The notes: generated by a model not told the origin, from the sequence alone. Positions 17,301-26,170 are shown, numbered from the stretch's first letter. The stretch is DNA of 64,000 nucleotides from Gemmatimonadota bacterium (GCA_021298835.1 JAJTHG010000010.1:85411-149410), one strand, 5' to 3'. Program-made: numbers and translations.

Positions 17301-19099
17301 CAGGGGCGGCGGCGGGCGACGCGGGCGCGGCGGCGGAGGAGGCCTTCGCCACCGCGTGCGCCGTCGCGGCCTCCGCGGCGGTGCTGCTCGCCGTGGCCCC
17401 GCACGCACTTGGTGGTGCCGTGGTGCGCGCCGCCGGCGGCGAGGAAGCGCAGCGTTGGACGGCCGCGCTGGCCCGACTGTTCCCGCGGGGGACGCCGATG
17501 CGCCGGCTTCCCGCGTCGGTCACCGACGACCGGCTGCTCGGCGGGCTCGACCTCGCCGCGACGCTCGCGGCGGGACGCCCGGTGGCCGAGCGCGGACTCC
17601 TCGCCGAGGCCGACGGCGGCCTGCTGCTGGTGCCGGGTGCCGAGCGGCTGGGGCGCGCGGTGGTCTCGCGGCTCTGCGCCGTGCTCGACGACGGCGAGGT
17701 GCAGCTCGCGCGCGACGGCGTGACGGGCACCTTCGGTGCGCGCGCCGGGATCGTCGCCCTCGACGACCACGTGGACGACGACGAGCGCGTGGCGCCGCCG
17801 CTCGCCGAGCGGCTCGCCTTCGCCGTCGCCGTGCCGGCACGATGGGACGCCGCCGATCAGTCGTGGCCCGACGCCGACGACCTCGCGGCGGCACGCGCCG
17901 GCTTCGGGACGGTGACGCTCACCCCCGCACAGGTCGAGGCGCTGGCCGGCACCGCTGCGGTGCTCGGCGTCGCGCCGCTGCGCGCGACGCTGCTCGCCGC
18001 GCGCGCCGCGCGCGCCTCGGCGGCGCTCGGGGGGCGCGACGTCCCCACCGACGACGATCTGCGCGTGGCGGTGCAGCTCGTGTTCGCGCCACGGGCGACC
18101 CGGCTGCCGGCGCCCCCCGAGGAGGCCCCCGAGGACCAGCCGGAGCCGCCGCCGCCGCCCGACGAGCCGCCCGAACCGGAGGCCGAGGGCGACCGGGAGG
18201 ACCCGAAGGAACTCGAGGAGACGCTCGTCGAGGCGGCGTCGGCGGCGATCCCCGCCGACCTGCTGGCCCTGCTCGCGGCGGGACCGATGCGCGGCCGCGA
18301 GCAGGGGCGCAGCGGCGGCGAGCAGCAGGGGGCGATGCGCGGCCGGCAGATCGGCTCGCGCCATGGCCAGCCGCGCGGCGGCAAGCGACTGCACGTCCTC
18401 GACACCCTGCGCGCCGCGGCGCCGTGGCAGCGCGTGCGGCGTCGCCTCCGCGGCGCCGCCGAGCCCACCGCGGGCCAGCGCCCCGAGCGCGTCGAGGTCG
18501 GGCGCGACGACTTCCGCATCCGACGCTTCGTGGAGAAGGCGGGAACGACGGTGATCTTCGCCGTGGACGCGAGCGGTTCGAGCGCGCTCAACCGCATGAA
18601 CGAGGCGAAGGGCGCGGTCGAGCAGCTGCTGGCGGAGAGCTACGCGCGTCGCGACAAGGTGGCGCTGATCGCGTTCCGCGGGCCGAAGGCCGAGGTGCTG
18701 CTGCCGCCGACGCGCGCGCTGGCCCGGGCGCGGCGGGCGCTGACGGGGCTGCCGGGCGGCGGCGGCACGCCGCTCGCCTCGGCGATCGACCTGGCGCTGG
18801 GGCTGGCGCAGCAGGCGCGGCGCGAGGGGAACCAGGTGCTCTGCGTCTTCCTGACGGACGCGCGGGCGAACATCGGCCGCGACGGCCAGCCCGGCCGGCC
18901 GAAGGCGGAGGCCGACGCCCTGGCCGCCGCGCAGGCGATCCGGGTGGCGGGGATCCCCGGCCTCTTCGTGGACACGTCACCGCGCGGCGAGCGGAACGCC
19001 CGGGCCGTTTCGGAGGCGATGGGGGCGCGGTACCTTCTGCTACCCACTGCCGATGCGAAGGTCGTCACCGGCGCAGTCAAGACGATGGTCGGGAGCTGA
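17297..19099 (+). CDS. bchD: Magnesium chelatase subunit D
   Basis: 600 residues from GTG 17297, overlapping the bchI stop by 4 nt. Layout typical of BchD: an N-terminal AAA+-like domain without a proper P-loop (residues ~1-270), an acidic/proline-rich linker (PEEAPEDQPEPPPPPDEPPE, ~275-310), and a C-terminal integrin-I domain. The I domain has the MIDAS VDASGSSALNRM near residue 425 and LTDARANIGRDG further on. BchD is the platform linking BchI hexamers to BchH. Confidence 0.96.
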   Translation: MTGAAAGDAGAAAEEAFATACAVAASAAVLLAVAPHALGGAVVRAAGGEEAQRWTAALARLFPRGTPMRRLPASVTDDRLLGGLDLAATLAAGRPVAERGLLAEADGGLLLVPGAERLGRAVVSRLCAVLDDGEVQLARDGVTGTFGARAGIVALDDHVDDDERVAPPLAERLAFAVAVPARWDAADQSWPDADDLAAARAGFGTVTLTPAQVEALAGTAAVLGVAPLRATLLAARAARASAALGGRDVPTDDDLRVAVQLVFAPRATRLPAPPEEAPEDQPEPPPPPDEPPEPEAEGDREDPKELEETLVEAASAAIPADLLALLAAGPMRGREQGRSGGEQQGAMRGRQIGSRHGQPRGGKRLHVLDTLRAAAPWQRVRRRLRGAAEPTAGQRPERVEVGRDDFRIRRFVEKAGTTVIFAVDASGSSALNRMNEAKGAVEQLLAESYARRDKVALIAFRGPKAEVLLPPTRALARARRALTGLPGGGGTPLASAIDLALGLAQQARREGNQVLCVFLTDARANIGRDGQPGRPKAEADALAAAQAIRVAGIPGLFVDTSPRGERNARAVSEAMGARYLLLPTADAKVVTGAVKTMVGS

Positions 19100-19960
19100 A
19101 TGACGCCTGCCCGGGAGTCGTTGGCGATGTCGCGACTGGACGCGCTCGAGGGCACGCCCGTGCCGGTGGCGCGCACGGACCTCGCGGCGCAGGGGCTGTT
19201 CGTCGTCGCGCGCGACGTGGCGCTGGTGCTGCTGTACTGGTGGCTGGCGACCGGGCTGATCTTCCTGATCCAGCGCGACCCGCTGACGCGGGTCGGCGGC
19301 GTACTCGCGGCGACGGCCGTCGCGGGGTTCGGCGCGTGGCTCGTGGTGCACTCGCGCGACGACGCCTCGGCGCGCGGCGCGATGCGGGCGTGGCTCGGCG
19401 CGGCCTTCCTGTGGGCGTGGCCTGCCACGCTGCTCTACGCCGGCTTGCCGGCCGGCCCCGCCGACGCCCCGCTGCGCGCCCTGCCATGGGCCAGCGGCTC
19501 GTGGCCGATGGCCGTCGAGGCGGTGCGCGCGACGATCGTCAACGACCTGATCAGCCTCTGGCTCGGGTGGTGGCTACTCGTCCTCACCGCCGGCCATGCC
19601 AACCGCATGGCGGTGTGGGCGTACGCGCTGTTCTGGTTCGTCCAGCAGAGCGCGAAGCTCAACATCTTCTTCGGTGTCGCGCACGCCGGTGCGGAGTTCC
19701 TGCCGCGGCACCTGCGCCACTTCGAGCGCTACTTCGGGCCTGCGGAGAACTCGCCGCTGCTCGGCGCGACGGTCGTCGCGCTCGGGATGCTCGCGGCGCT
19801 GCTGGGCTGGCAGGCGGTGCGGACGCGGCTCGGCTACGTGCGCCACGGGCTCGCCCTGCTGACGTCCGTGCTGGTGCTCGCGGTCGTCGAACACCTCGTG
19901 CTCGGCGGCGTGTTCGACGCCCCCCTCTGGAAGCTCTTCCTCGACGCCCGCGGCTACTGA
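19100..19960 (+). CDS. puhE: Photosynthetic complex assembly protein PuhE (DUF3623)
   Basis: 286 residues starting directly after the bchD stop, with GGGAG 6 nt before the ATG. Polytopic membrane protein with about 7-8 helices. The stretch WFVQQSAKLNIFFGV followed by FLPRHLRHFERYFG is characteristic of the PuhE/DUF3623 family, which in purple bacteria is encoded with puhABC and modulates photosystem assembly. Here it is detached from puhABC and follows bchID. A later in-frame ATG at 19127 is possible. Confidence 0.88.
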   Translation: MTPARESLAMSRLDALEGTPVPVARTDLAAQGLFVVARDVALVLLYWWLATGLIFLIQRDPLTRVGGVLAATAVAGFGAWLVVHSRDDASARGAMRAWLGAAFLWAWPATLLYAGLPAGPADAPLRALPWASGSWPMAVEAVRATIVNDLISLWLGWWLLVLTAGHANRMAVWAYALFWFVQQSAKLNIFFGVAHAGAEFLPRHLRHFERYFGPAENSPLLGATVVALGMLAALLGWQAVRTRLGYVRHGLALLTSVLVLAVVEHLVLGGVFDAPLWKLFLDARGY

Positions 19961-19978
19961 GCCGCGCCCGGAGCCCCC

Positions 19979-20494
19979 ATGCTTTCCCGTCGCCCCGACC
20001 CCTCGGAATTCGCCCCCTTCTACGCGAACTACATCGCGCAGGTGCCGGACGGCGACCTCGTCGCCACGCTCGAGCGCCAGACCGGCGAGACCGCCGCGTA
20101 CATCACCGGCATGCCCGACGCGCGTCGCACCCACCGCTACGAGGCGGGCAAGTGGAGCATCGCCGAGACGCTGCTGCACGTGATCGACTCGGAGCGCGTC
20201 TTCTCGTACCGGCTGCTGCGCATCGCGCGCGGCGACATCACCGACCTGCCGGGCTTCGACCAGGACGCGTACGTGCCCGCCTCGCATGCCGACGCGCGCA
20301 CGCTGCTCTCGCTGCAGGCCGAGTTCGTCGCGGTGCGCTCGTCCACGCTGCAGCTGATCCGGAACCTCGGGGCCGACGCGTGGGACCGGCACGGCCGCGC
20401 CAACGGCTACGGGGTGTCGGCCCGCGCGCTGGCGTGGATCTGCGCGGGGCACGAGGCGCACCACGTGCGCGTCCTCAAGGAGCGGTATCGCTGA
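19979..20494 (+). CDS. DinB-family putative metal-dependent enzyme
   Basis: 171 residues. DinB/YfiT four-helix-bundle family. Candidate metal ligands: His in AETLLHVIDSERVFSYR and two His in ICAGHEAHHVRVLKERY, the usual HxxxH-type triad. Members act as metal-dependent thiol S-transferases, but most are uncharacterised. It follows puhE by 18 nt with GGAG upstream. A second DinB-type gene lies at 34.3 kb beside puhC, so both flanks of the accessory block carry one. Confidence 0.8.
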   Translation: MLSRRPDPSEFAPFYANYIAQVPDGDLVATLERQTGETAAYITGMPDARRTHRYEAGKWSIAETLLHVIDSERVFSYRLLRIARGDITDLPGFDQDAYVPASHADARTLLSLQAEFVAVRSSTLQLIRNLGADAWDRHGRANGYGVSARALAWICAGHEAHHVRVLKERYR

Positions 20495-20520
20495 TGCCGG
20501 GCGGCCGCGGCCGTCCCTTC

Positions 20521-20554
20521 GCCGCGGCCCGCTGATGGCCGCGGCCCGCTGATG
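20521..20554. repeat. 17-bp perfect direct repeat at a start codon
   Basis: GCCGCGGCCCGCTGATG occurs twice head to tail (20521-20537, 20538-20554). Each copy ends in ATG. Because 17 is not a multiple of three the two ATGs lie in different frames; only the second starts the long gene at 20552. Confidence 0.85.
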
Positions 20555-21919
20555 GCCGAGCCCGCGACCGCCGAGCGCGTCCGCGGCGGCCTCGTACTGC
20601 TCGTCGGTGACCCGCGCTGGTGGCCCGTGACCCACCCGGGGGCCTTCCGCAACCGGCTCCTCGACGAAGGCGGCGGGGACTCGCGCCCCCACGTCGAGCT
20701 GGCGTGGCGGCTGCACGAACTCGGGGTGGCCGATCGGCTGGCGCGGGCCGACGGGGCACCGATGGCGCGATGCCGTGCCGTGGCGCGCGACCTCGCCGCC
20801 GAAGCGTTCCTGGACCGAGAGGCGGCGCTGTGGGGGGTGGTGAGCTGGGGGCTCGCCCTTGGCATCGTGTCCGACGCGATGGTGGCCGGCGACGCTGCGG
20901 CGCTCGCCCGCCTGACGCACGGCCCCGAGGCTGCGGCGCGCGCCGCAGCACCCGCCCGCGCGACCGACACGCCGCGGCCCGCACGGACAGGGGCGATCGG
21001 CATGGCGGTGCCTGCCACGCCGGGGCCCATCCCACCTCCCAGGCGGCGCTGGAGCATCGGAACGCCCGGCACCCCGCGGAGCCCGCTCCCCAAGGGCCCA
21101 CCGGTCGGTGCGGTGCTCGGATTGCTCGGGCTCATCGGCGGGCTCTTCGCGGTGGCGATCGGCGGGGCTCGCCTGCTGCGGCCGGCGCGCAACGCACGTC
21201 CGGCGTTCGAAACCCCGCCGCCGGTCGTCCCGCCGCCCGAGGCCGTCGCGCCGGCGCCAGTCGCCCCGCCACCGCCCGCCGTGCCACCGCCCGCCGTGCC
21301 GCCGGGCATGCGCGGCGACGTGCGCCTGCGCGACGGGCGACGCCTCAACGGCGTGATCGACCTCGTCACGGCCAGCGACGTCTTCCTGCACGACCCATCC
21401 ACCGGGCTGCCGATCGCGATGCCGCTCGCGTTCGTCAGCGAGGTCCGCACTGCGGACGGCCGGGTGGCCTGGGCGGCGCCGGGCGGCGGGAGTGCCGGCG
21501 GCAGCGATGCAGGCCGCCGCACGCCCCCGGCCGTCGCGCTGCGCGAGCGGGGCGTGGGCGGCACGTATCGGGTGACGGTGCGCAGCGCGACGATCGACGG
21601 CGACCGCGACTGCCGTGACGCGTGGGGCGCGGTGGGGCGCGACCTCACCGAGACGATCGCACACGTACCGGGGGCCACGACCGCGACGCTGACCTCGCGC
21701 GCGCGGGTGACTCTGCGGATCGCCGCCGACGGCGCGTTCTCGGCCGGCCCGACCGACGGCGTGGACGGCCCGACCCGCTGGCGCTTCGCGATGGCGGGCC
21801 GATTCGCCCCGGCGGGATTCGTGGCCACCACCGATCTGCGCACGGAGACGACGCTGCGGTGGCGCAAGGTCCGGCGCTGCTGGGTGCGCGCGGACCTTGC
21901 AGGCGTCCGGCGGCGTTGA
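20552..21919 (+). CDS. Unknown bitopic membrane protein, paralogue A
   Basis: 455 residues. Residues ~1-130: a mostly helical domain (LRRG-like N-terminus, then WGVVSWGLALGIVSDAM). Residues ~130-190: Pro/Arg linker. Residues ~190-212: one membrane helix (GAVLGLLGLIGGLFAVAIGG). Residues ~215-260: Pro/Ala-rich segment (VPPPAVPPG). Then a small SH3-like-looking module (GDVRLRDGRRLNGVIDLVTASDVFLHD) and a terminal beta-rich domain starting GVGGTYRVTVRSATIDGDRDCRDAW. The same architecture and the GVGGTY domain recur in the next gene. Function unknown; no catalytic motif seen. Confidence 0.7.
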   Translation: MAEPATAERVRGGLVLLVGDPRWWPVTHPGAFRNRLLDEGGGDSRPHVELAWRLHELGVADRLARADGAPMARCRAVARDLAAEAFLDREAALWGVVSWGLALGIVSDAMVAGDAAALARLTHGPEAAARAAAPARATDTPRPARTGAIGMAVPATPGPIPPPRRRWSIGTPGTPRSPLPKGPPVGAVLGLLGLIGGLFAVAIGGARLLRPARNARPAFETPPPVVPPPEAVAPAPVAPPPPAVPPPAVPPGMRGDVRLRDGRRLNGVIDLVTASDVFLHDPSTGLPIAMPLAFVSEVRTADGRVAWAAPGGGSAGGSDAGRRTPPAVALRERGVGGTYRVTVRSATIDGDRDCRDAWGAVGRDLTETIAHVPGATTATLTSRARVTLRIAADGAFSAGPTDGVDGPTRWRFAMAGRFAPAGFVATTDLRTETTLRWRKVRRCWVRADLAGVRRR

Positions 21920-21925
21920 CGGCAG

Positions 21926-23548
21926 ATGTCCGACGTCCGCTTCACCGTCCGCGATGGACTGCGGCAGCTGCTCGACGCCGATCCCGACGCCTGGCCCGGA
22001 CCGACGCCGCTCGTCTTCCGCAGCCGCCTGCTGGACTACGTGGGCAGCGACGCGCGCCCGCTCGTCCTGTTGCTGGCCACGGCTGCCGATGCGGGCGTGG
22101 TGGCGCGCCTCCGTGGAGCGTGCGCGGCGGGCACGCCGTGGACGCAGGCGCGGGGTCCGCTGGTGGTGTCGCTCACGGACGACCTGTTCCTGCGTCGCGA
22201 GATGGCGCAGTGGGCTGTCGAGACGTGGGCGTTCGGGCTCGGCCTCGCGGCGCTGGACGAGCTGACCCCGGGCGTGGCGCGCCCCGTCCCGCCCCCGGTA
22301 CCACCGCTGGCGGTGCCACCGCCGGCGGTGGCACCGCCGGCGTCCACCGGTGCGCGCGCGCCGCGACCCGTGCCGCCGCCCCCGCGCGCAGCGGGATCGC
22401 CCTCGCCGCTGGCGCGGCCGTACGTGCCCCCCAACGCGCCGGCCGGATACCGTCCGCCGCGAGCGAACGTGGGCCCGCTGGGCACGCGGCCGACGGGCGG
22501 GGGGCTGCCGACGCGCGTGGTGCAGCGCGCCGTGATCGGCGTGGGCGTCTTCTGCGCCCTCGCGGTCGCGATCTTCGTGGTCGCGGGACCGCGCCGCGGC
22601 ATCGGCACCGCGCCGGGACAGCCGGTACCGGCAGCCCCCGGCGCGACACGGGCGTCAGCGGCGGCCGACGCGTCACCCCCGCCAGCGCCGGCGATGCCGG
22701 GGCCCGGCGCAGCCGCGACGCCGCGCCCGAATGCCGCCGCCCTCGGCGTGCCCGTCATGCCGCCGGCGCTGCCGGGCGTGACATCCGGCGCGCTGCCGGC
22801 CACCGCCGCCGACTCGTCGCGCCTCGTGTACGTGCGACCGCCGCTGCGCGCCCCGGTGGCCCCCGAGCCGCCGGGTCGGGCGGCGGCACCTCCGGCAGAG
22901 CGGCCCGGGCTCGGTCTGCGGAACGTCGGCACCGGGTCGCTCGACCGGGTCGTCAAGCGCAACGGCGACGTGCTCGCCGGGCGCGTCGAGGTGGTGCGCA
23001 CGGGCGACGTGCAGTTCTACGAAGCCGAGTCGCGGCTGCGGTACGCGATTCCCAAGCGCGAGATCCGCGAGATCATCACCGAGTTCGGGACGCGCGTGCG
23101 CTTCGACGGCTCGGCGGGAGCGTCGCCGGCGGTCGTGGCGATGGGGCCGCTGGTCCGACGCGGCGTGGGTGGGACATACGACGTCAGCTACCGGCTCGCG
23201 CGCGTCGAGGGATCGCCTGAGTGCCGCGGGCTGTGGCGCACGCCACCCGCGGACGACCGGCTGATCGTCGTGCACCTGCCGGGCGCGGACACTCTTTCAC
23301 TGCGGGCCGACAACGGTGGCACCTTCAGCGCGGTGATCGACCCCGGGGCGAACTTCGCGACCTCGCTGCTGCCGCAGACCGAGGCGTCCGTCGGGTCGAG
23401 CGCGATCACGAGCCGCCTGAGCGGTCAGTTCACCGCCGACGGGTTCATTGGCGAGGTGAACATCATCGGATACCGGCGGCAGCCGACCGGCCGCGACATC
23501 AGCTGCTACTCGACGCTCACGGCGACCGGGCGCAGGCGCGCCGGCTGA
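21926..23548 (+). CDS. Unknown bitopic membrane protein, paralogue B
   Basis: 540 residues, 6 nt after paralogue A. N-terminal helical domain (~1-110, with FLRREMAQWAVETWAFGLGLAALDEL matching WGVVSWGLALGI of paralogue A), a very Pro/Ala-rich linker (~112-190), one membrane helix (RAVIGVGVFCALAVAIFVVAG, ~196-216), a second low-complexity segment, an SH3-like module (DRVVKRNGDVLAGRVEVVRTGDVQFYEAESRLRYAI split as V-G-V strands), and the terminal GVGGTYDVSYRLARVEGSPECRGLW domain. The CR-W motif near the start of this last domain is shared. Likely a duplicated pair with one domain on each membrane side. Function unknown. Confidence 0.7.
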   Translation: MSDVRFTVRDGLRQLLDADPDAWPGPTPLVFRSRLLDYVGSDARPLVLLLATAADAGVVARLRGACAAGTPWTQARGPLVVSLTDDLFLRREMAQWAVETWAFGLGLAALDELTPGVARPVPPPVPPLAVPPPAVAPPASTGARAPRPVPPPPRAAGSPSPLARPYVPPNAPAGYRPPRANVGPLGTRPTGGGLPTRVVQRAVIGVGVFCALAVAIFVVAGPRRGIGTAPGQPVPAAPGATRASAAADASPPPAPAMPGPGAAATPRPNAAALGVPVMPPALPGVTSGALPATAADSSRLVYVRPPLRAPVAPEPPGRAAAPPAERPGLGLRNVGTGSLDRVVKRNGDVLAGRVEVVRTGDVQFYEAESRLRYAIPKREIREIITEFGTRVRFDGSAGASPAVVAMGPLVRRGVGGTYDVSYRLARVEGSPECRGLWRTPPADDRLIVVHLPGADTLSLRADNGGTFSAVIDPGANFATSLLPQTEASVGSSAITSRLSGQFTADGFIGEVNIIGYRRQPTGRDISCYSTLTATGRRRAG

Positions 23549-23598
23549 CCGAGCCGCGCGACCGAGCCGCGCGACCGAGCCGCGCGACCGAGCCGCGC
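23547..23598. repeat. Four perfect copies of a 13-bp tandem repeat
   Basis: GACCGAGCCGCGC is repeated four times without a mismatch (23547, 23560, 23573, 23586). The first copy overlaps the stop codon of paralogue B. It lies between convergent genes. Confidence 0.9.
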
Positions 23599-23655
23599 GG
23601 GGGTGCGCGTCCGGCGAGCCGCCCACCCCCGTGCGACATCCCGCTCGTCGTGCGC

Positions 23656-24906
23656 CTACCGCCGGGACCTGGTCGGCGCGGGGCGGAGGACCATCTGCTT
23701 GTTCTCCCACGCGAGCGTCACGTTGGCCGCCTGCTCGAGCATCCTGATCGCGGCGGTCGGGTCGGACGCCGGGGCCTGCATCGAGACCGGGCGCGAGGCG
23801 ATCGCGGGATCGGCGATCGTGATGACGAGTCCCCACCAGCGCCGCATCTCGGGGAGGGCGGCCTCGAGCGAGGTGGTCTCGATGTGCACGACGCCATCGA
23901 CCCAGCCGGTCAGCCGCGCGGCTTCGCCGGGGGTCGCCGGCCGCACCGCGTCGTCGGTGATGACGACGGCCTGGCCGGCCGCGACGGGGGTCGCGACGTC
24001 GCCCAAGCGGACGCTGACGCTCCCCTCGAGCACGCGCACGACCCCGACACCGTCGTTGTCGAAGCGGCGCACGGCGAAGCGCGTCCCGGTGGCGACGACG
24101 GCCGCGCGCCCGAGGCGCGCCTCGAAGGGCAACGTGCCGTTCGGCGCCACCGTGATCGTGGCCGCCCCCTCGATGAGCACCGCGCGCCACTTGCTGTTGT
24201 AGCCGGGCGGCACCTTCACCAGACTGGCGGGCGCCAGCGATACCTCGCCCCCGTCGGACAGCTTGAGCGACCCCGACTGGCCCGGCTCGGTCTTCACGCT
24301 GGCCGCGTCGGGACTGTTGAGCGCGGCGGTGACGCGTGCCCCTTCACTCCCCTTGTCGAGCCACAGGACGGCAGCCGTCGCGAGGACCGCCACGCCCATC
24401 ACCGCGCCACCGACCACCCAGCCGCTCCGCTTGTTGCCGAGTTCCTTCACGTGCGCCGCTGCGTGGTGCTTGGCCTCCTCGCGCCGCAACGCCGCCGCGC
24501 CGGCGGCGTCCACCGCCTTCGGATGCAGCGCCTCCTGGACCTTGCGCCACGCGTCGTCCACGGACACCGGCTGGCGGGCGGCGTGCGGTTCGCGCCCCTG
24601 GGAGGCGGCCATGCGGTGCGCGGCATTGAGGCGCCGCCGCTCGCGGGCGGTCTCCTCATGGAGGGCGGCGACGAGCGCCGCGTTGAAGCCCTCGGGCGAC
24701 TGCACCTTGTCGAGGTCGGCGTAGGCGTGGACGAACGCGTGCTCCACCGCGCGCGCCGCCGCTGCCGGGTCGTGCAGTTCCTGCTCGGCGGCCTGCTCGA
24801 GCGGGTCGTAGTCGGCCTTGAAGAGGTCGGCGAGCACGGTTTCGTCGCCGCGCTTGAGCGCATCGAACTGCTCCGGGGCGATCAGGGCGAGGGTACCGGT
24901 GGTCAT
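23656..24906 (-). CDS. FecR-like anti-sigma protein with sigma region 2-like N-terminus
   Basis: 416 residues from ATG 24906. Residues ~1-115 are helical and read like a sigma-70 region-2 fold (PEQFDALKRGDETVLADLFKADYDPL, then AVEHAFVHAYADLDK). A membrane helix follows at ~165-183 (GWVVGGAVMGVAVLATAAVLW). Residues ~220-330 are a FecR domain (KVPPGYNSKWRAVLIEG, TGTRFAVRRF, VRVLEGSVSVRLG). The last ~70 residues match the usual FecR C-terminal/STN-like part (TTSLEAALPEMRRWWG). FecR proteins are membrane anti-sigma factors signalling from outer-membrane receptors. No separate ECF sigma gene is adjacent. The sigma-like reading is inference. Confidence 0.75.
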   Translation of the reverse strand: MTTGTLALIAPEQFDALKRGDETVLADLFKADYDPLEQAAEQELHDPAAAARAVEHAFVHAYADLDKVQSPEGFNAALVAALHEETARERRRLNAAHRMAASQGREPHAARQPVSVDDAWRKVQEALHPKAVDAAGAAALRREEAKHHAAAHVKELGNKRSGWVVGGAVMGVAVLATAAVLWLDKGSEGARVTAALNSPDAASVKTEPGQSGSLKLSDGGEVSLAPASLVKVPPGYNSKWRAVLIEGAATITVAPNGTLPFEARLGRAAVVATGTRFAVRRFDNDGVGVVRVLEGSVSVRLGDVATPVAAGQAVVITDDAVRPATPGEAARLTGWVDGVVHIETTSLEAALPEMRRWWGLVITIADPAIASRPVSMQAPASDPTAAIRMLEQAANVTLAWENKQMVLRPAPTRSRR

Positions 24907-25091
24907 GACGATCCTCCGATGAGGGCACGGGTGGCGATCCCCCATGGTGGGCGCGGGGGGGCGCGGGCGAAACGGGGGAAGGGTGGTGGTGGAGTGCGGG
25001 TTTCCCCGATTTTCGCGGGTCCCGGACTGGCCGCGGCGCGGGCCGTCCTGCACGTTTGCCGGATCCCCAGCCCGGTACGGCCCCAGCCCGC

Positions 25092-25283
25092 ATGTCCACG
25101 CCTTCCGTTCGCCAGCACGCGCTCGGCGACAAGCCCCACGCGTTCGCCGGCAGCCGTACGGTGCGCGAGCGCTTCCTGCTGTCCCCCCTGATCGACCACC
25201 GGTGGCCGCGGACGCAGTCCCTGCGCCGGCCCGACGCGAAGGTGCCGGCCTGCGGCAGGGCCTTGGCCGACGACGAGGCGTGA
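25092..25283 (+). CDS. Small unknown protein, doubtful
   Basis: 63 residues, ATG 25092, ending TGA 25281-25283, which overlaps the GTG start of the hydrolase gene. No clear ribosome-binding site. Content is Arg/Pro-rich with no recognised domain. The overlap with the next start argues for a real gene, but composition alone cannot exclude a chance frame. Confidence 0.35.
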   Translation: MSTPSVRQHALGDKPHAFAGSRTVRERFLLSPLIDHRWPRTQSLRRPDAKVPACGRALADDEA

Positions 25284-26170
25284 GGGCGTCGCGTGCGATC
25301 CTCGGGGGACTGGCCGTGGCGCTGACGGCGGAGGCGGGCGACGCGCAGCCGATGCCGTTCGGCGCGCTGACGGCGCGGCCGTATCCCGCGCCCGACGCCG
25401 AGGTGGCGTACGCGGGGCTGCCGGTACAGGTGGGCGACCTGTTCGTCCCGTCGGGCGGCGGGCCGCACCCGGTCGTGGTGCTGCTGCACGGAGGCTGCTG
25501 GCGGGCCGAGTACGACCGCATGTACCTGCGACACCTCGCGGGGGCACTGCGCGACGACGGCGTCGCGGTCTGGCTGCCGGAGTACCGGCGGCTGGGGGAG
25601 TCCGGCGGGGGCTGGCCCGGGACCTTCCGCGACGTCGGCGCGGCCGTGGACCACCTGCGCGTTCTCGCGCCGACGCACCGGCTCGACCTGCGGCGCGTGG
25701 CGGTCGCGGGGCACTCGGCCGGCGGCCACCTCGCCCTGTGGGTGGGGGCGCGGCAGACGCTGCTCCCCTCCGGCGACCTCGCGATGCCCGACCCGCTCCC
25801 GGTGCGCGGGATCGTGGGGCTGGCGGCGATCACCGACCTCGCGACGTATGCCGCGCGCACGGGGTGCGGCGCGTCGGTGCCGTTGCTGCTGGGCGGCGCC
25901 CCGGCGGAGGTGCCCGCGCGGGTGGCGATGGCCTCGCCGGTGGCGCTGGGGGGGAGTGTGGTGCCGACGTGGCTCGTGACGGGGACGCGCGACCCGATCG
26001 TGCCGGCCGCGCAGGGCGACGCCCTCGTGGCCGCCCAGCCGCGCCGGGCAATCGCCGTGCGGCCGGTCGAGGGCGCGGGGCACTTCGAGCTGGTCGCACC
26101 GTGGACGACGGCGTGGCCGGTCGTGCGCCACGCCGTACGCGAGGCCCTCGGGCTGCCGGTCGCGCCGTGA
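25280..26170 (+). CDS. Exported alpha/beta-hydrolase
   Basis: 296 residues from GTG 25280. N-terminal signal-like segment RAILGGLAVALTAEAGDAQP. Alpha/beta-hydrolase motifs in order: VVLLHGGCW (oxyanion HGG), VAVAGHSAGGHLALW (nucleophile Ser in GHSAG), TGTRDPIVP (Asp) and EGAGHFELV (His). The HGG/GHSAGGHLA pattern fits the esterase/dipeptidyl peptidase-like or BD-FAE group. Substrate unknown. A longer upstream frame exists but would lose the signal peptide at the start. Confidence 0.75.
   Translation: MRASRAILGGLAVALTAEAGDAQPMPFGALTARPYPAPDAEVAYAGLPVQVGDLFVPSGGGPHPVVVLLHGGCWRAEYDRMYLRHLAGALRDDGVAVWLPEYRRLGESGGGWPGTFRDVGAAVDHLRVLAPTHRLDLRRVAVAGHSAGGHLALWVGARQTLLPSGDLAMPDPLPVRGIVGLAAITDLATYAARTGCGASVPLLLGGAPAEVPARVAMASPVALGGSVVPTWLVTGTRDPIVPAAQGDALVAAQPRRAIAVRPVEGAGHFELVAPWTTAWPVVRHAVREALGLPVAP

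Noticed and set aside
17356..20535. A 1059-codon plus-strand frame over bchD and puhE
   Set aside because: Arg/Ala-rich shadow in the wrong frame; bchD and puhE are recognised in other frames.
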